Assembly: GCA_934643865.1 (NCBI GenBank)
Contig: CAKUCX010000011.1
Location: 6,451-70,450, forward strand
From: an uncultured Kiritimatiellota bacterium
GTDB taxonomy: Bacteria; Verrucomicrobiota; Kiritimatiellia; RFP12; UBA1067
Direction: 5' to 3'
Length of the DNA: 64,000 nucleotides
Part shown: positions 33,028 through 41,701 of the stretch, piece after piece
How positions within the stretch are numbered: the stretch's first letter is position 1
Layout: the number at the start of each line of letters is the position of its first letter
Program-made: the position numbers and the translations under genes
The notes under the pieces: model-generated
Database searches by the model: none
What the model was told of the DNA's origin: nothing
Seen by the model: only the letters and a program-made list of their open reading frames with translations

Positions 33028-34386
33028 CTACGGCACACGGTCGAATGCCGTGGCCGGACCGCTGAAGTAGAACTCCTGGCCCGTCGCGTCCATCACGCTG
33101 CGCCAGAGGTCGCCGTCGAGGCGCACCTGCTGGCGCTCGATCGTCGCAAGGCGGATCGGGACGAGCGTGTAGCTGTCGCCCACCGTCCCGACGACGCAGT
33201 TCGTGCGCCCGGCCATCGCGGCGTGGACGGCGTTGCGCGCGAGCATGTAGCAGCGGATGGCGTCCGTCCCGCGCGCCGGCACGCTGCGGATCATGTAGCT
33301 CGGGTCGAAGTACTTGACGCTTGAGGGGATGCCCTTCGCCTTGAAGTGGGCGGTGATCTGGCGCTTGAGGAACTCGCCGACATCCTTCTTGAGGACGTTC
33401 CCGCTCGCGTCCGTCTCCGTCTTTCCCTCCATGAGCCGCTGCCCCGCGCCCTCCGCGACGACGACGACGACGTGCGTCTTGCCGCTCGCGAAGCGCCGCT
33501 CCAGGGCGGCGAGCAGGCCGTTCGGCCCCTTGAGCTCGAAGTCGGCCTCTGGGATGAGGCAGAAGTTCACGACGGGGTTCGCGAGCGCGGCGTAGGCCGT
33601 GATGAAGCCCGAGTCGCGGCCCATGAGCTTCACGAGCCCGACGCCGTTCATCGTGCCCTTCGCCTCGACGTGCGCGCTGCGGATGACGTTCGTCGCCTCC
33701 GCGACGGCCGTCTCGAAGCCGAAGGACGGCCCCACGAACTGGAGGTCGTTGTCGATCGTCTTCGGGACGCCCACGACGGAGATCGAGAGATGCCGCGCGA
33801 GGCACATCTCCGCGATGTCGCGCGCGCAGCGCAGCGAGCCGTCGCCGCCGATGCAGAAGAGGACGTTGATGTTCATCCGCACGAGCGTGTCGACGAGCTC
33901 CTCCGTCGGCTGCTGGCCGCGCGAGCCGCCGAGGACCGTGCCGCCGATCTCGTGGATCGTGTCGACCTTGTCGGGGTCGAGGAGCAGCGGCTCCTGCCCG
34001 CCGCGCGGCGTGAGGCCCGCGTAGCCGTAGCGGATGCCGTAGATCGTCGTGATGCCGTAGTCGAAGGAGAGGATCTCGACGAGGCCCTTGATGACGTTGT
34101 TGAGGCCGGGGCAGAGGCCGCCCGCCGTGAGGATCCCGACGCGCGTCCAGGCGGGGTCGTGGAAGATCCGCTCGTGCGGGCCCGCGCGCTCGAAGCTCGG
34201 CTCGTGGCCGAGGCGCTCTTCGAGGAGGCGCAGGAGGGGCACGCTCTCGTCGAGGAAGACGCGCCCGCCCTCGGGGATGAAGGCGTGGTGGCGCACGGGC
34301 GAAGGGATCGTGCAGGCGCCCAGCGTGTTCACGTCGAACGGGTAGGCCGCGGGATCTGCGGCGATTTTCTCGAAGGTCGGCGACAT
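33028..34386 (-). CDS. 6-phosphofructokinase, group with GGDGS and PKTIDND
   Basis: The 452-residue protein belongs to the long PFK group found in spirochaetes, trypanosomatids and PVC bacteria. VGILTAGGLCPGLNNVI is the nucleotide or PPi region. FCIGGDGSLRCARDI carries Gly where PPi enzymes have Asp, and VPKTIDNDL carries the Lys usual in PPi enzymes. The same combination in trypanosomal PFK goes with ATP use, so an ATP-dependent enzyme is the better guess. LMGRDSGFITA binds fructose 6-phosphate. No Shine-Dalgarno is visible before the ATG. Confidence 0.85.
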   Translation of the reverse strand: MSPTFEKIAADPAAYPFDVNTLGACTIPSPVRHHAFIPEGGRVFLDESVPLLRLLEERLGHEPSFERAGPHERIFHDPAWTRVGILTAGGLCPGLNNVIKGLVEILSFDYGITTIYGIRYGYAGLTPRGGQEPLLLDPDKVDTIHEIGGTVLGGSRGQQPTEELVDTLVRMNINVLFCIGGDGSLRCARDIAEMCLARHLSISVVGVPKTIDNDLQFVGPSFGFETAVAEATNVIRSAHVEAKGTMNGVGLVKLMGRDSGFITAYAALANPVVNFCLIPEADFELKGPNGLLAALERRFASGKTHVVVVVAEGAGQRLMEGKTETDASGNVLKKDVGEFLKRQITAHFKAKGIPSSVKYFDPSYMIRSVPARGTDAIRCYMLARNAVHAAMAGRTNCVVGTVGDSYTLVPIRLATIERQQVRLDGDLWRSVMDATGQEFYFSGPATAFDRVP

Positions 34387-34462
34387 GTTGCGAAGTGGGA
34401 GTTTGGTGTTGGGAGGTGGGGCGGGAGCAGGCAGTCAGGGGCCAGAGGGACTCGGCCTTTCC

Positions 34463-35350
34463 TCAACCCAGCTCCCTCCTGAAGGGGATGGAGGACTGGG
34501 CGCCGGGGCGGGTGACGGCGATCGCCGCGGCCGCCTGTGCAAAGGCGACGGCCTCGTCGACGCAACGGCCTTCGGAGAGGGCGACGGCGAACGCGCCGTT
34601 GAACGTGTCGCCTGCGGCGACCGCGTCGACGGCCTTGACCGGCCTGGCGGGGAAGATCCGCCCGTCCGCATAGCACCCCTGCGCGCCGAGCGTGATCGCG
34701 ACATGCGCAACGCCGCGCCCTTCGAGGACGCGCGCCGCCGCCCGGGCGCTCGCGAGATCGCCGACCTCCACGCCCGTGAGGCGCGCCGCCTCGGTCTCGT
34801 TCGGCGTGATCCAGTCGAGGCAGGCGTAAAGCGCGGGCGGGAGCGCCGCCGCCGGCGCCGGATTGAGGATGACGGGGACGCCTTTCGCATGCGCCGTCTG
34901 CGCGGCCCACGCGACGGTCTCAAGCGGCGTCTCAAGCTGGAGGAGAAGCGCGTCCGCCCGCTCGATGTCCGAGGCGAACGGCGCGACGTCCTGCGGGGTC
35001 AGCGTCCCGTTCGCGCCGAGCGCGACGGAAATGCAGTTCTGCCCCTCCGCGTCGACGAGGATGACGGCCGTCCCCGACGCCGCCGTCCTGTCGACGACGA
35101 GGCGCGCGTCGATGCCCTCGTCCTTGAGGCGCCGCGCCGCGTCGCGCCCGAAGACGTCGTCCCCGACCTTGGCGATGAACAGGCACCGCCCCCCCTGGGC
35201 GGAAAGGCGCGCGACGGCGACGGCCTGGTTGGCGCCTTTCCCGCCGGGGTTCATCATGAACGACCCGCCGCACACGGTCTCGCCCGGCACGGGAATCTTC
35301 GCGCCGGAGATGACCATGTCCATGTTCGTGCTGCCCAGTACGACAATCAT
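34463..35350 (-). CDS. rbsK: Ribokinase (PfkB family)
   Basis: The 295-residue sugar kinase has the ribokinase opening VVLGSTNMDMVI, MNPGGKGANQAVAVARL (signature 1) and AVDAVAAGDTFNGAFAVAL (signature 2 with the catalytic Asp). It phosphorylates ribose or a similar sugar. The start chosen is MIVVLG at 35350, because AGGAG is then 7 nt away; the ATG two codons earlier would leave only 1 nt. No ribose transporter is adjacent. A TGCTATACT box is 28 nt upstream. Confidence 0.82.
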   Translation of the reverse strand: MIVVLGSTNMDMVISGAKIPVPGETVCGGSFMMNPGGKGANQAVAVARLSAQGGRCLFIAKVGDDVFGRDAARRLKDEGIDARLVVDRTAASGTAVILVDAEGQNCISVALGANGTLTPQDVAPFASDIERADALLLQLETPLETVAWAAQTAHAKGVPVILNPAPAAALPPALYACLDWITPNETEAARLTGVEVGDLASARAAARVLEGRGVAHVAITLGAQGCYADGRIFPARPVKAVDAVAAGDTFNGAFAVALSEGRCVDEAVAFAQAAAAIAVTRPGAQSSIPFRRELG

Positions 35351-35363
35351 CACCATGCTCCTT

Positions 35364-36671
35364 TCAGGAGGAAAGAGCAGTATAGCACATTTTGCGCGCG
35401 GCAGGCGCGGCCGGGCCGAACGCCGCCGCGCAGGAGGCGGCGAGGGCGAGCAATGAGTCGCCTGCGATACGCGCATCCGTCGAAGCCCAGGCCAGCGTCG
35501 AGGCGCGGCCGTGCGTGCCCCTGATCCGTCCCGCGTCCTGGCACGTCTTCGGCGGGAAGGAGCGGTCGAAGAAGAGTTCGCAGGGGTCGTAGCCAGGCTT
35601 GTTGTGGATGTCGATGTGCGTCGCCCAGTCCGGCGCCTCGCGCCGATCCGTCCACCACGGATAGGCGCACCAGCTCCCCTTCTTCGCAAGGAGCAGGATC
35701 TCGCCCGCCGAGGGATGCGCCCAGTCCTGGCCGGCGCGCCGCTCGACGCATGCGTAGTCCCCCGTCCGCTCCAGGAGCCGCGCGACGCATTCGACGTCCT
35801 CCTCCCGCCGAACGTGGACATGCGCGACTTCGTGGTCGCACAGCGCAAACGCGCGCGACGTGTAGAAGTCGGGATAGGCCCGTCCCGCGACCGGGCGCAC
35901 CGCGAAGAGGCCCGCCGCGCGCAGCGTGGCGTTCGGGCGGGCGGGCGGGCGCTCCACCGCCGCAATCGCGTAATCGCCGCAGACGGTCAGCGCGCAGCCT
36001 TGGCGCGCGGCGAAGTCGGCGACCGCCTCCAGCTGGGCGCGGAACGCCGCATGCGCCTTCTCTGCGGCCGACGAATCCGGCCCGTGCCGCTGCGCCTCGT
36101 AGTCAAGGGTCGGCAGGTAGAGGAAGGCGATGTCGACCGCATGCGCCTCGGCCATCGCGAAGAAGTTCGCCAGCACCGCGCGCCCCACGTTCGGCGAGGC
36201 GAACGGCCCCCAGTAGCGGTGGAGCGGGAACGTGCCACACCGCCGGTCCAGCACGTCGCCCATCTCGGCCGGCTGCGTGTAGTTGCGCATGATCATCCCG
36301 CCGCCGTGCTTGTGGATCGGCGCGGGCGAGAGGACGGCGTCGACGCGCTCGCCGAGCGACTGCTGCCAGAAGAACATCCCCACGCGCGCGCGCGCCGCGC
36401 GCGCGGCATCCCAGATGCGCGGCCCCTCGACAAGCGCCGCCGACTGCTCCCAGAGCGAGGGCCTTCGGAGCGTGCGCGAGAAGACGCCGTTCGACGTCAT
36501 GCCGTGGATGCGCGGCGGCGCCGCCGTGCGGAACGACGCCTGCGCCGTGCAGGTGACGGCGGGGAAGACGCTCGCGGCGGGCTTGAACTCCAGGCCCGCC
36601 ATCCTCAGCCGGCTTCGCCGCGCGAGATCCTCATAGCCGAGCCCTGCGGCCATCACAATCAGATGCGTCAT
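35364..36671 (-). CDS. Alkaline phosphatase-superfamily phosphodiesterase
   Basis: The 435-residue protein resembles type I phosphodiesterase/nucleotide pyrophosphatases: HLIVMAAGLGYEDL at the N-terminus, SVFPAVTCTAQASFRTAAPPRIHG with the nucleophilic Thr, FLYLPTLDYEAQRHGPDS (metal Asp and His), VCGDYAIAAV and the late CDHEVAHVHV. No signal peptide is visible, so it is probably cytoplasmic. Its 3' end lies over the ribokinase promoter. The substrate is unknown. Confidence 0.72.
   Translation of the reverse strand: MTHLIVMAAGLGYEDLARRSRLRMAGLEFKPAASVFPAVTCTAQASFRTAAPPRIHGMTSNGVFSRTLRRPSLWEQSAALVEGPRIWDAARAARARVGMFFWQQSLGERVDAVLSPAPIHKHGGGMIMRNYTQPAEMGDVLDRRCGTFPLHRYWGPFASPNVGRAVLANFFAMAEAHAVDIAFLYLPTLDYEAQRHGPDSSAAEKAHAAFRAQLEAVADFAARQGCALTVCGDYAIAAVERPPARPNATLRAAGLFAVRPVAGRAYPDFYTSRAFALCDHEVAHVHVRREEDVECVARLLERTGDYACVERRAGQDWAHPSAGEILLLAKKGSWCAYPWWTDRREAPDWATHIDIHNKPGYDPCELFFDRSFPPKTCQDAGRIRGTHGRASTLAWASTDARIAGDSLLALAASCAAAFGPAAPAARKMCYTALSS
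35379..35387 (-). promoter_or_regulatory. Extended -10 promoter (TGCTATACT) of ribokinase
   Basis: TGCTATACT lies within the last codons of the upstream phosphodiesterase gene, 28 nt before the ribokinase start. Confidence 0.55.
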
Positions 36672-36767
36672 GCGCCTGTCCCCCCTTCCTGCCCGGCGCC
36701 GCCGCAGGGCGGCGCCCGAAGGCGGCCTCCGCGCGGTCCGTCGACCGCCCTCGGGGCCTTCATCTCG

Positions 36768-37550
36768 CTAGAACGTGACGGCGACGTCGTCGCCGAGCGC
36801 GCGGCGGATCCGCTTCATCTCCTCGGCGGGGATCGGGCAGCCCGCGAGCGAGAGCGAGGAGAGCGTGCGCCAGCCGGAGAGGTCGTCCGGCAGCTTCGCG
36901 ACGCGGCAGCCCGCGAACGACACGTTCCGCAGCGCGGACAAGGACGTGAGCCACGCGGGCACGTCGGCGATTGCGTTGTGGTCGAGGACGACGTCCTCGA
37001 TGAGCGGGCAGTCCTTCAGGAAGGCGGGGACGGCCGTGAGCTTGTTGCGCGCCGCATAGAGGCGGCGCAGGTCCTTCAGGCGGCCGAGAGCCGGGGGAAG
37101 CGCCGTCAACCGGTTCTCGTTCAGCCGCAGATAGCGCAGATGCGCGGCGTCGCCGAGCGCGTCCGGCACCTCCGTAAGCTTGTTGCCGTCAAGGTTCAGG
37201 TAGGCGAGCGCGGGCAACTTCGCAAGCGCGGCGGGCAGCGCCGCCAGCTCGTTGCGCGCCAGCCACAGGCGCGTGAGCGACGGAAGCGCGAAGACCTCCT
37301 CCGGCACGGCCGTCAGCGCCCGCTCGGAAAGGTCGAGCTCGCGAAGGGCGGGCAGGTCCGCCAAAGCCCCCTTCGCGAGCGGCTCCGCGCCGCCGCGCAG
37401 GTAGAGGCGCACGACTGCGGCACGGTTCGTCGCGGCGAGCGCCGCGAGGGAGGTGACGGGCGTCGCGTCCGCCGGGCGGCCACGGTCGCCAAAGCATCCA
37501 GCCAGCGCGGCGCACGCGGCCGCAGCAAGAATCAGCGTTGTCGGCTTCAT
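36768..37550 (-). CDS. Leucine-rich repeat lipoprotein
   Basis: The 260-residue protein has a lipoprotein signal ending in ACAALAGC. About seven leucine-rich repeats of 22-23 residues follow, of the form LPALRELDLSERALTAVPEE and LAYLNLDGNKLTEVPDAL. These form a curved binding surface. The gene starts 5 nt after the V-ATPase K gene, so it may be carried on the ATPase transcript. A functional link to the ATPase is unproven. Confidence 0.82.
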   Translation of the reverse strand: MKPTTLILAAAACAALAGCFGDRGRPADATPVTSLAALAATNRAAVVRLYLRGGAEPLAKGALADLPALRELDLSERALTAVPEEVFALPSLTRLWLARNELAALPAALAKLPALAYLNLDGNKLTEVPDALGDAAHLRYLRLNENRLTALPPALGRLKDLRRLYAARNKLTAVPAFLKDCPLIEDVVLDHNAIADVPAWLTSLSALRNVSFAGCRVAKLPDDLSGWRTLSSLSLAGCPIPAEEMKRIRRALGDDVAVTF

Positions 37551-37555
37551 GGAGG

Positions 37556-38014
37556 CTACTTCACCGAGCCGAGGGCGATGAGCGCGAACACCATCGCGAA
37601 GATGGCCACCGTCTCGACGATGCCGAGCGCGGCGAGGTAGTTCGTGAAGCCCTGGTTCGTCTCGGCCTGCGCGTCGCACGCGGCGGCGGCGGCGCGGCCC
37701 TGGAAGAGCGCCGAGAGGCCGATCGCGAGGCCCGCGAAGACACCGGCCACGAGGACGGGCACGCCCGAGCCGTCCGCGACCTTCCCGACCTTGCCGAGCA
37801 TCGTGAACATGAGGATCATGCCGTAGAGCGTCTGCGTGATCGGCGCGCCCACGAAGGAGAGCAGCAGGAACGGCGCCGGCTTGTTCGCGGCGTAGCACTT
37901 CTTCCACGCGCCGACGGCCGCGGAGGCCGCGAGCCCCGTGCCGAGCGCGCTGCCCGCGCCGGAAAGCCCCAAGCAGGCGATGGCGCCCGCGACGATCATT
38001 GCTGCATCACTCAT
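37556..38014 (-). CDS. V/A-type ATPase subunit K (rotor ring proteolipid)
   Basis: The 152-residue protein has four membrane helices made of two duplicated hairpins. The ion carboxylate is Glu134 in GIVETVAIFAMV. Thr60-Gln61 (PITQTLYG) and Gln105 (LFQGRAAAA) match the positions that bind sodium in the Enterococcus hirae K ring, so a Na+-translocating ring is plausible. It forms the membrane rotor with subunit I. It lies downstream of I and D. Confidence 0.88.
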   Translation of the reverse strand: MSDAAMIVAGAIACLGLSGAGSALGTGLAASAAVGAWKKCYAANKPAPFLLLSFVGAPITQTLYGMILMFTMLGKVGKVADGSGVPVLVAGVFAGLAIGLSALFQGRAAAAACDAQAETNQGFTNYLAALGIVETVAIFAMVFALIALGSVK

Positions 38015-38050
38015 GGTTTCTCCTTGTGGTTCAATCGGTTGACGAAAGGT

Positions 38051-39763
38051 TCAGGGCCGCGCGCCCTGGCGGCGGAACGGACGGTAGGCGTGGCCCGACC
38101 ACGTGACGCCCTTGTGGTTCGAGAACTCCAGCGTGTTCAGGCGCACGGCGTGGACGAGGATCGAAAGCCCCGCCATCGCGAGGTTGAGCCCGTGGCCCAC
38201 GAGCAGGATCGCGACCATCCCCACCGCGAGGAGCGCGGAGGTCCACCAGGCGTGCCCGGCGTGCGCGACGTTCAGCGCCATCATGTTGAAGTTCTCCGCC
38301 ACCTTCACCGAGGCGAGCCCCACCGCGAAGAGGCGCACGTACGAGATGACGTCCCCCAGCGCGCTCATGATGCTGAGCGGCAGCATGCCCAGCTCCGCGC
38401 CGTGCGCCTTCAGCTCGGACGGCTTGACCGTGAAGAGGAACACGAGGGCGACCGAGACGCCGCCCACCCAGTACCCCCACGCCGGGAATGCGGGGAAGAT
38501 CTTGACGATCGTGTTCGTGACGAGGTACATCGTGAGGAGGATGCCCGCCCAGCCGAACTCCGCCACCGCCGTCGAATCCGGCCACTTGCAGACGCCGTTC
38601 CAGACGCGCGCGAGCATGAGGTGCGAGACGCCGATCGTGAAGCAGAGGAGCATCATGTTGTCGTAGCTCGGGTCGGCAAGCCACTTCACCGTCGGCCAGT
38701 TCGCGCACCAGGGGATCCCCGCGCCGAACCAGGTGTTGGAGAGGACGCCCCAGGCGACCGTCGCGGACGAGAAGACTGTCAGGAGCGTGAGCCAGCTGCG
38801 GACGACGCGCGGCCGGTGGCGCGCCTCGCCCCTCGGCCGCGTCTTCCACCAGCCGAAGAGCGTCGCCGCGAGGAAGATCGCCCCGTAGGCGCCGTCGCCC
38901 ACGAGCATCGCGAAGAAGAGCGAGAAAAAGCACATGAACGGCACGGACACGTCCGACTCCGTGTAGGCCGGCGCGATGCCGAGCCCCGCGAAGAGCGCCG
39001 CGACGGAGCGGAAGAGCTTCGGCGGGCGGACGAGCGTGGGCGGGTCGTCGCCCGGCTCCGGGTCGCGCAGCAGGATGCCCCACGCCTTCGTGACGGCCTT
39101 CGCCCGCACCTGCGGGACGGCGTCCTGCGGCACCCAGCCCTCGATCCACGCGACGGCGCCCTGCGTCGCAAGCGCGTCGCGCGCGGCCGCGAAGGCCATG
39201 CGGTCCTTCAGCTCGGGGAAGCGGTCGTGGATCGCCCCCGCGCGCGCGTTGAGCGCGGCGAGCGCGCGCAGGAGGTCCGCAAGGGACGCCTCCGCCTCGG
39301 CGAGCCGCCGCCGCGTCTCGGAGAGGCGCTCCGCCGGAAGCGGGTCGGGCAGCGTCGCGACGGACGAAAGGTCGATGCCCGCGTCGAGAAGCCGCCGCGC
39401 GAGCGCGGGGTCGAAGTCGCCGTAGGGGGCGTACGTCCGCACGGTCTGGCGGAGCGCGTCGACCGCGTCGGCGAGCGCCGCGCGCTCCGCGTCCGCCTTC
39501 AGGACGGTCTTCACGAGATCGGCGCTGCGCACGGCCTCGAACCGCGCGTCCGCCTTCCCGGCGGGCGCCTCCTTCGCAGCCTTCGCGAGCACGCGCACCG
39601 CGCGCGCCGCGTCCGCAAGCGCGCCCTTCGCCGCCTCGGAGGCCGGCGATGCGTCGCGGGCGACGTCCACGTGGACGCAGCCGAGGTCGCGCAGCGCCTC
39701 CAGCGCCTTCTCGCTCTCCTTCGCCACGCACACGAGCGCGAGACGCTTCATCGGGACGATCAT
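38051..39763 (-). CDS. V/A-type ATPase subunit I (stator, a-subunit homologue)
   Basis: The 570-residue protein has a soluble N-terminal half (about 270 residues, mostly helical) and a C-terminal half with seven to eight membrane helices. The essential Arg lies in DVISYVRLFAVGLASV. Together with the K ring it forms the ion path. Its ATG overlaps the TGA of the D gene (ATGA), indicating coupled translation. Confidence 0.9.
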   Translation of the reverse strand: MIVPMKRLALVCVAKESEKALEALRDLGCVHVDVARDASPASEAAKGALADAARAVRVLAKAAKEAPAGKADARFEAVRSADLVKTVLKADAERAALADAVDALRQTVRTYAPYGDFDPALARRLLDAGIDLSSVATLPDPLPAERLSETRRRLAEAEASLADLLRALAALNARAGAIHDRFPELKDRMAFAAARDALATQGAVAWIEGWVPQDAVPQVRAKAVTKAWGILLRDPEPGDDPPTLVRPPKLFRSVAALFAGLGIAPAYTESDVSVPFMCFFSLFFAMLVGDGAYGAIFLAATLFGWWKTRPRGEARHRPRVVRSWLTLLTVFSSATVAWGVLSNTWFGAGIPWCANWPTVKWLADPSYDNMMLLCFTIGVSHLMLARVWNGVCKWPDSTAVAEFGWAGILLTMYLVTNTIVKIFPAFPAWGYWVGGVSVALVFLFTVKPSELKAHGAELGMLPLSIMSALGDVISYVRLFAVGLASVKVAENFNMMALNVAHAGHAWWTSALLAVGMVAILLVGHGLNLAMAGLSILVHAVRLNTLEFSNHKGVTWSGHAYRPFRRQGARP

Positions 39764-40368
39764 GCCGCGTCCTCCCCGCCGGGCGCGCGGCCCTTGGCGA
39801 TCTTGCCGCGCGTGACGGCCGCGGTCTGCTCGTCGCCGATCGCGATCTTGATGACGCGGATGTTCTCCCGGCACTGTGGGATCTTCACCTTCTCAAAGAG
39901 GTTCACGCGCTGCGACGTCGTGCGCAGTTCGGCGGAGATGAGCGCGCGCTGGCGCTCCAGGACGGCGCGCTCGCACTGGAGCGCAAGGACGGACGTGAGG
40001 GTCGCCACGGCGTCGTCGACCCACGCCGGCGTCTCCCAGAGGTCGACGCTCTTCACGTCCGTCTCGATGCCGTCGAAGACGGGGATCTCGACGCCGGCGA
40101 TGTTGGCCTTCGAGACGCGCACCTCCTTCACGGCGACGAGCCCGGCGAGCAGGTCTGCGCCCGTCGCGAGGAGTCCCACCCAGGCGTCGAGCCCCGCGCG
40201 CACGGCCTTCTCGCGCGCCGTCACGGCGTCCGCCTGCGCGACGATGCCGGCGATCTCGCCCTGAAGCTGCTGCTTCTTCAGTTGCAGCATGGGCAGAAAG
40301 CGCCGGAAGCGCTTGAGCGCGTCCGTCTGGGCCTTCAGCTCCGTCTTGGTCAGTTTGATCTTCGCCAT
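39760..40368 (-). CDS. V/A-type ATPase subunit D (central stalk)
   Basis: The 202-residue protein is a long coiled-coil, opening KIKLTKTELKAQTDALKRF-like (key part LTKTELK), and should form the central rotor shaft. It is first in a D-I-K cluster with its own TATAAT box. The catalytic A and B subunits are not adjacent; the next gene upstream is gap. Confidence 0.9.
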   Translation of the reverse strand: MAKIKLTKTELKAQTDALKRFRRFLPMLQLKKQQLQGEIAGIVAQADAVTAREKAVRAGLDAWVGLLATGADLLAGLVAVKEVRVSKANIAGVEIPVFDGIETDVKSVDLWETPAWVDDAVATLTSVLALQCERAVLERQRALISAELRTTSQRVNLFEKVKIPQCRENIRVIKIAIGDEQTAAVTRGKIAKGRAPGGEDAA

Positions 40369-40397
40369 CGTCTGGAACCCCGTCGAAAACGCCTGCC

Positions 40398-40403
40398 ATT
40401 ATA
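40398..40403 (-). promoter_or_regulatory. -10 box (TATAAT) of the ATPase D-I-K operon
   Basis: TATAATGGC lies 29 nt before the subunit D start. It lacks a TGn extension. Confidence 0.5.
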
Positions 40404-40475
40404 CACGATTTTGCGGCCGAAAATCAAGCCTCGAACGGCCGCGCGGTTTTTGCGCGGCAGGACCCGGCGCATGCG

Positions 40476-40505
40476 AAAAGGGCACGGCGTCGCCGCCGTG
40501 CCCTT
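40476..40505 (-). terminator. Intrinsic terminator after gap
   Basis: A perfect 12-bp stem (AAGGGCACGGCG at 40478-40489 with its complement at 40494-40505) closes a 4-base loop about 25 nt after the gap stop. It is followed by TTTTCGC on the minus strand. Confidence 0.75.
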
Positions 40506-40530
40506 CCCTTCGATTCCCCGCGAGGGGCAT

Positions 40531-41547
40531 CTACTTCGCGATGACGCGCACCATTTCGAGGACCTTGTTGGAATAGCCCCACTCGTTGTCGTACCACGCG
40601 CAGACCTTGACGAACGTCGGGTCGAGCTGGATGCCGGCCTTGACGTCGAACACGGAGGTCTTGGACTCGTTGCGGAAGTCGGTCGAGACAACCGCCTCGT
40701 CCGTGTAGCCGAGCACGCCCTTGAGGCCGCCCTCGCACACGCACTTCTCGGAGGCCGCCTTCATCGCCGCGCAGATCTCCTCGTACGTCGCCGGCTTCTC
40801 GAGCTCGGCCGTGAGGTCGACGAACGAGACGTCGGACGTCGGCACGCGCACGGACATGCCCGTCAGCTTGCCGTTGAGGACGGGGAGAACCTTGCCGACG
40901 GCCTTCGCCGCGCCCGTCGAGGACGGAATCATGTTCTCCAGGATGCCGCGGCCGCCGCGCCAGTCCTTCTTGGACGGGCCGTCGACCGTCTTCTGCGTCG
41001 CCGTGGCGGCGTGGATCGTCGTCATGAGGCCGCGCTTGATGCCGAAGGTGTCCTGGAGGACCTTGGAGATCGGCGCGAGGCAGTTCGTCGTGCAGGAGGC
41101 GTTGGAGATGATGTCCTGGCCGGCGTAGGTCGTGTGGTTGACGCCGTAGACGAACATCGGGGTCGCGTCCTTGGACGGCGCCGACATGATGACCTTCTTC
41201 GCGCCCGCCGTGATGTGCATGCGCGCCTTCTCGTCCGTGAGGAAGAGGCCCGTCGACTCGACGACGACCTCGGCACCGACCTCATCCCACTTCAGCTGGG
41301 TCGGGTCCTTCTCGGCCGTGAGGCGGATCTTCTTGCCGTCGACGGTCATGGTCGAGCCCTCGACCGCGATGTCGTGCTTGAACGTGCCGTGGACGGAGTC
41401 GTACTTCAGCATGTAGGCGAGGTAGTCGGGGTCGAGGAGGTCGTTGATGCCGACGATCTCGATGTCGTTCGCGAAGTTCTCAACCGCCGCGCGGAAAACC
41501 ATGCGGCCGATGCGGCCGAAGCCGTTGATGCCAACCTTGATAGCCAT
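40531..41547 (-). CDS. gap: Glyceraldehyde-3-phosphate dehydrogenase, type I
   Basis: The 338-residue glycolytic enzyme has the NAD-binding start IKVGINGFGRIGRMVFRA-type motif (GFGRIGR), the catalytic Cys in ISNASCTTNCLAP (about residue 154) and WYDNEWGYSNKVLEM at the end. AAGGAG lies 9 nt before the ATG. The promoter is a TTGACG/TATATT pair with 17-bp spacing. A strong terminator follows. Confidence 0.97.
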   Translation of the reverse strand: MAIKVGINGFGRIGRMVFRAAVENFANDIEIVGINDLLDPDYLAYMLKYDSVHGTFKHDIAVEGSTMTVDGKKIRLTAEKDPTQLKWDEVGAEVVVESTGLFLTDEKARMHITAGAKKVIMSAPSKDATPMFVYGVNHTTYAGQDIISNASCTTNCLAPISKVLQDTFGIKRGLMTTIHAATATQKTVDGPSKKDWRGGRGILENMIPSSTGAAKAVGKVLPVLNGKLTGMSVRVPTSDVSFVDLTAELEKPATYEEICAAMKAASEKCVCEGGLKGVLGYTDEAVVSTDFRNESKTSVFDVKAGIQLDPTFVKVCAWYDNEWGYSNKVLEMVRVIAK

Positions 41548-41607
41548 TTCTTTGTACTCCTTTAAACCCCTTCGGAAGACCTTCCTCCGTCGGAAAAAAC
41601 GGGATGC

Positions 41608-41636
41608 AATATAGCAAAACCGCGCCAATGCGTCAA
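41608..41636 (-). promoter_or_regulatory. Promoter of gap (TTGACG, 17 bp, TATATT)
   Basis: TTGACG at 41631-41636 and TGCTATATT at 41608-41616 on the minus strand, spacing 17 bp. It lies back to back with the CPBP gene promoter. Confidence 0.75.
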
Positions 41637-41685
41637 GCGTCAACGGCGTTTTGCGCGGATTCTCACAGTGAAGGCGGCGGTTTTG

Positions 41686-41694
41686 TGGTACAAT
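41686..41694 (+). promoter_or_regulatory. Extended -10 promoter (TGGTACAAT), probably leaderless
   Basis: TGGTACAAT ends 7 nt before a GTG at 41702 that opens the CPBP protease frame. The nearer ATG at 41693 overlaps the box and cannot be transcribed from it. Confidence 0.5.
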
Positions 41695-41701
41695 GGACGC
41701 C

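Noticed and set aside
41693..41695. ATG at 41693 as the CPBP protease start
   Set aside because: It overlaps the -10 box TACAAT, so it cannot be on the transcript from that promoter. GTG at 41702 was preferred, although an upstream promoter is not excluded.
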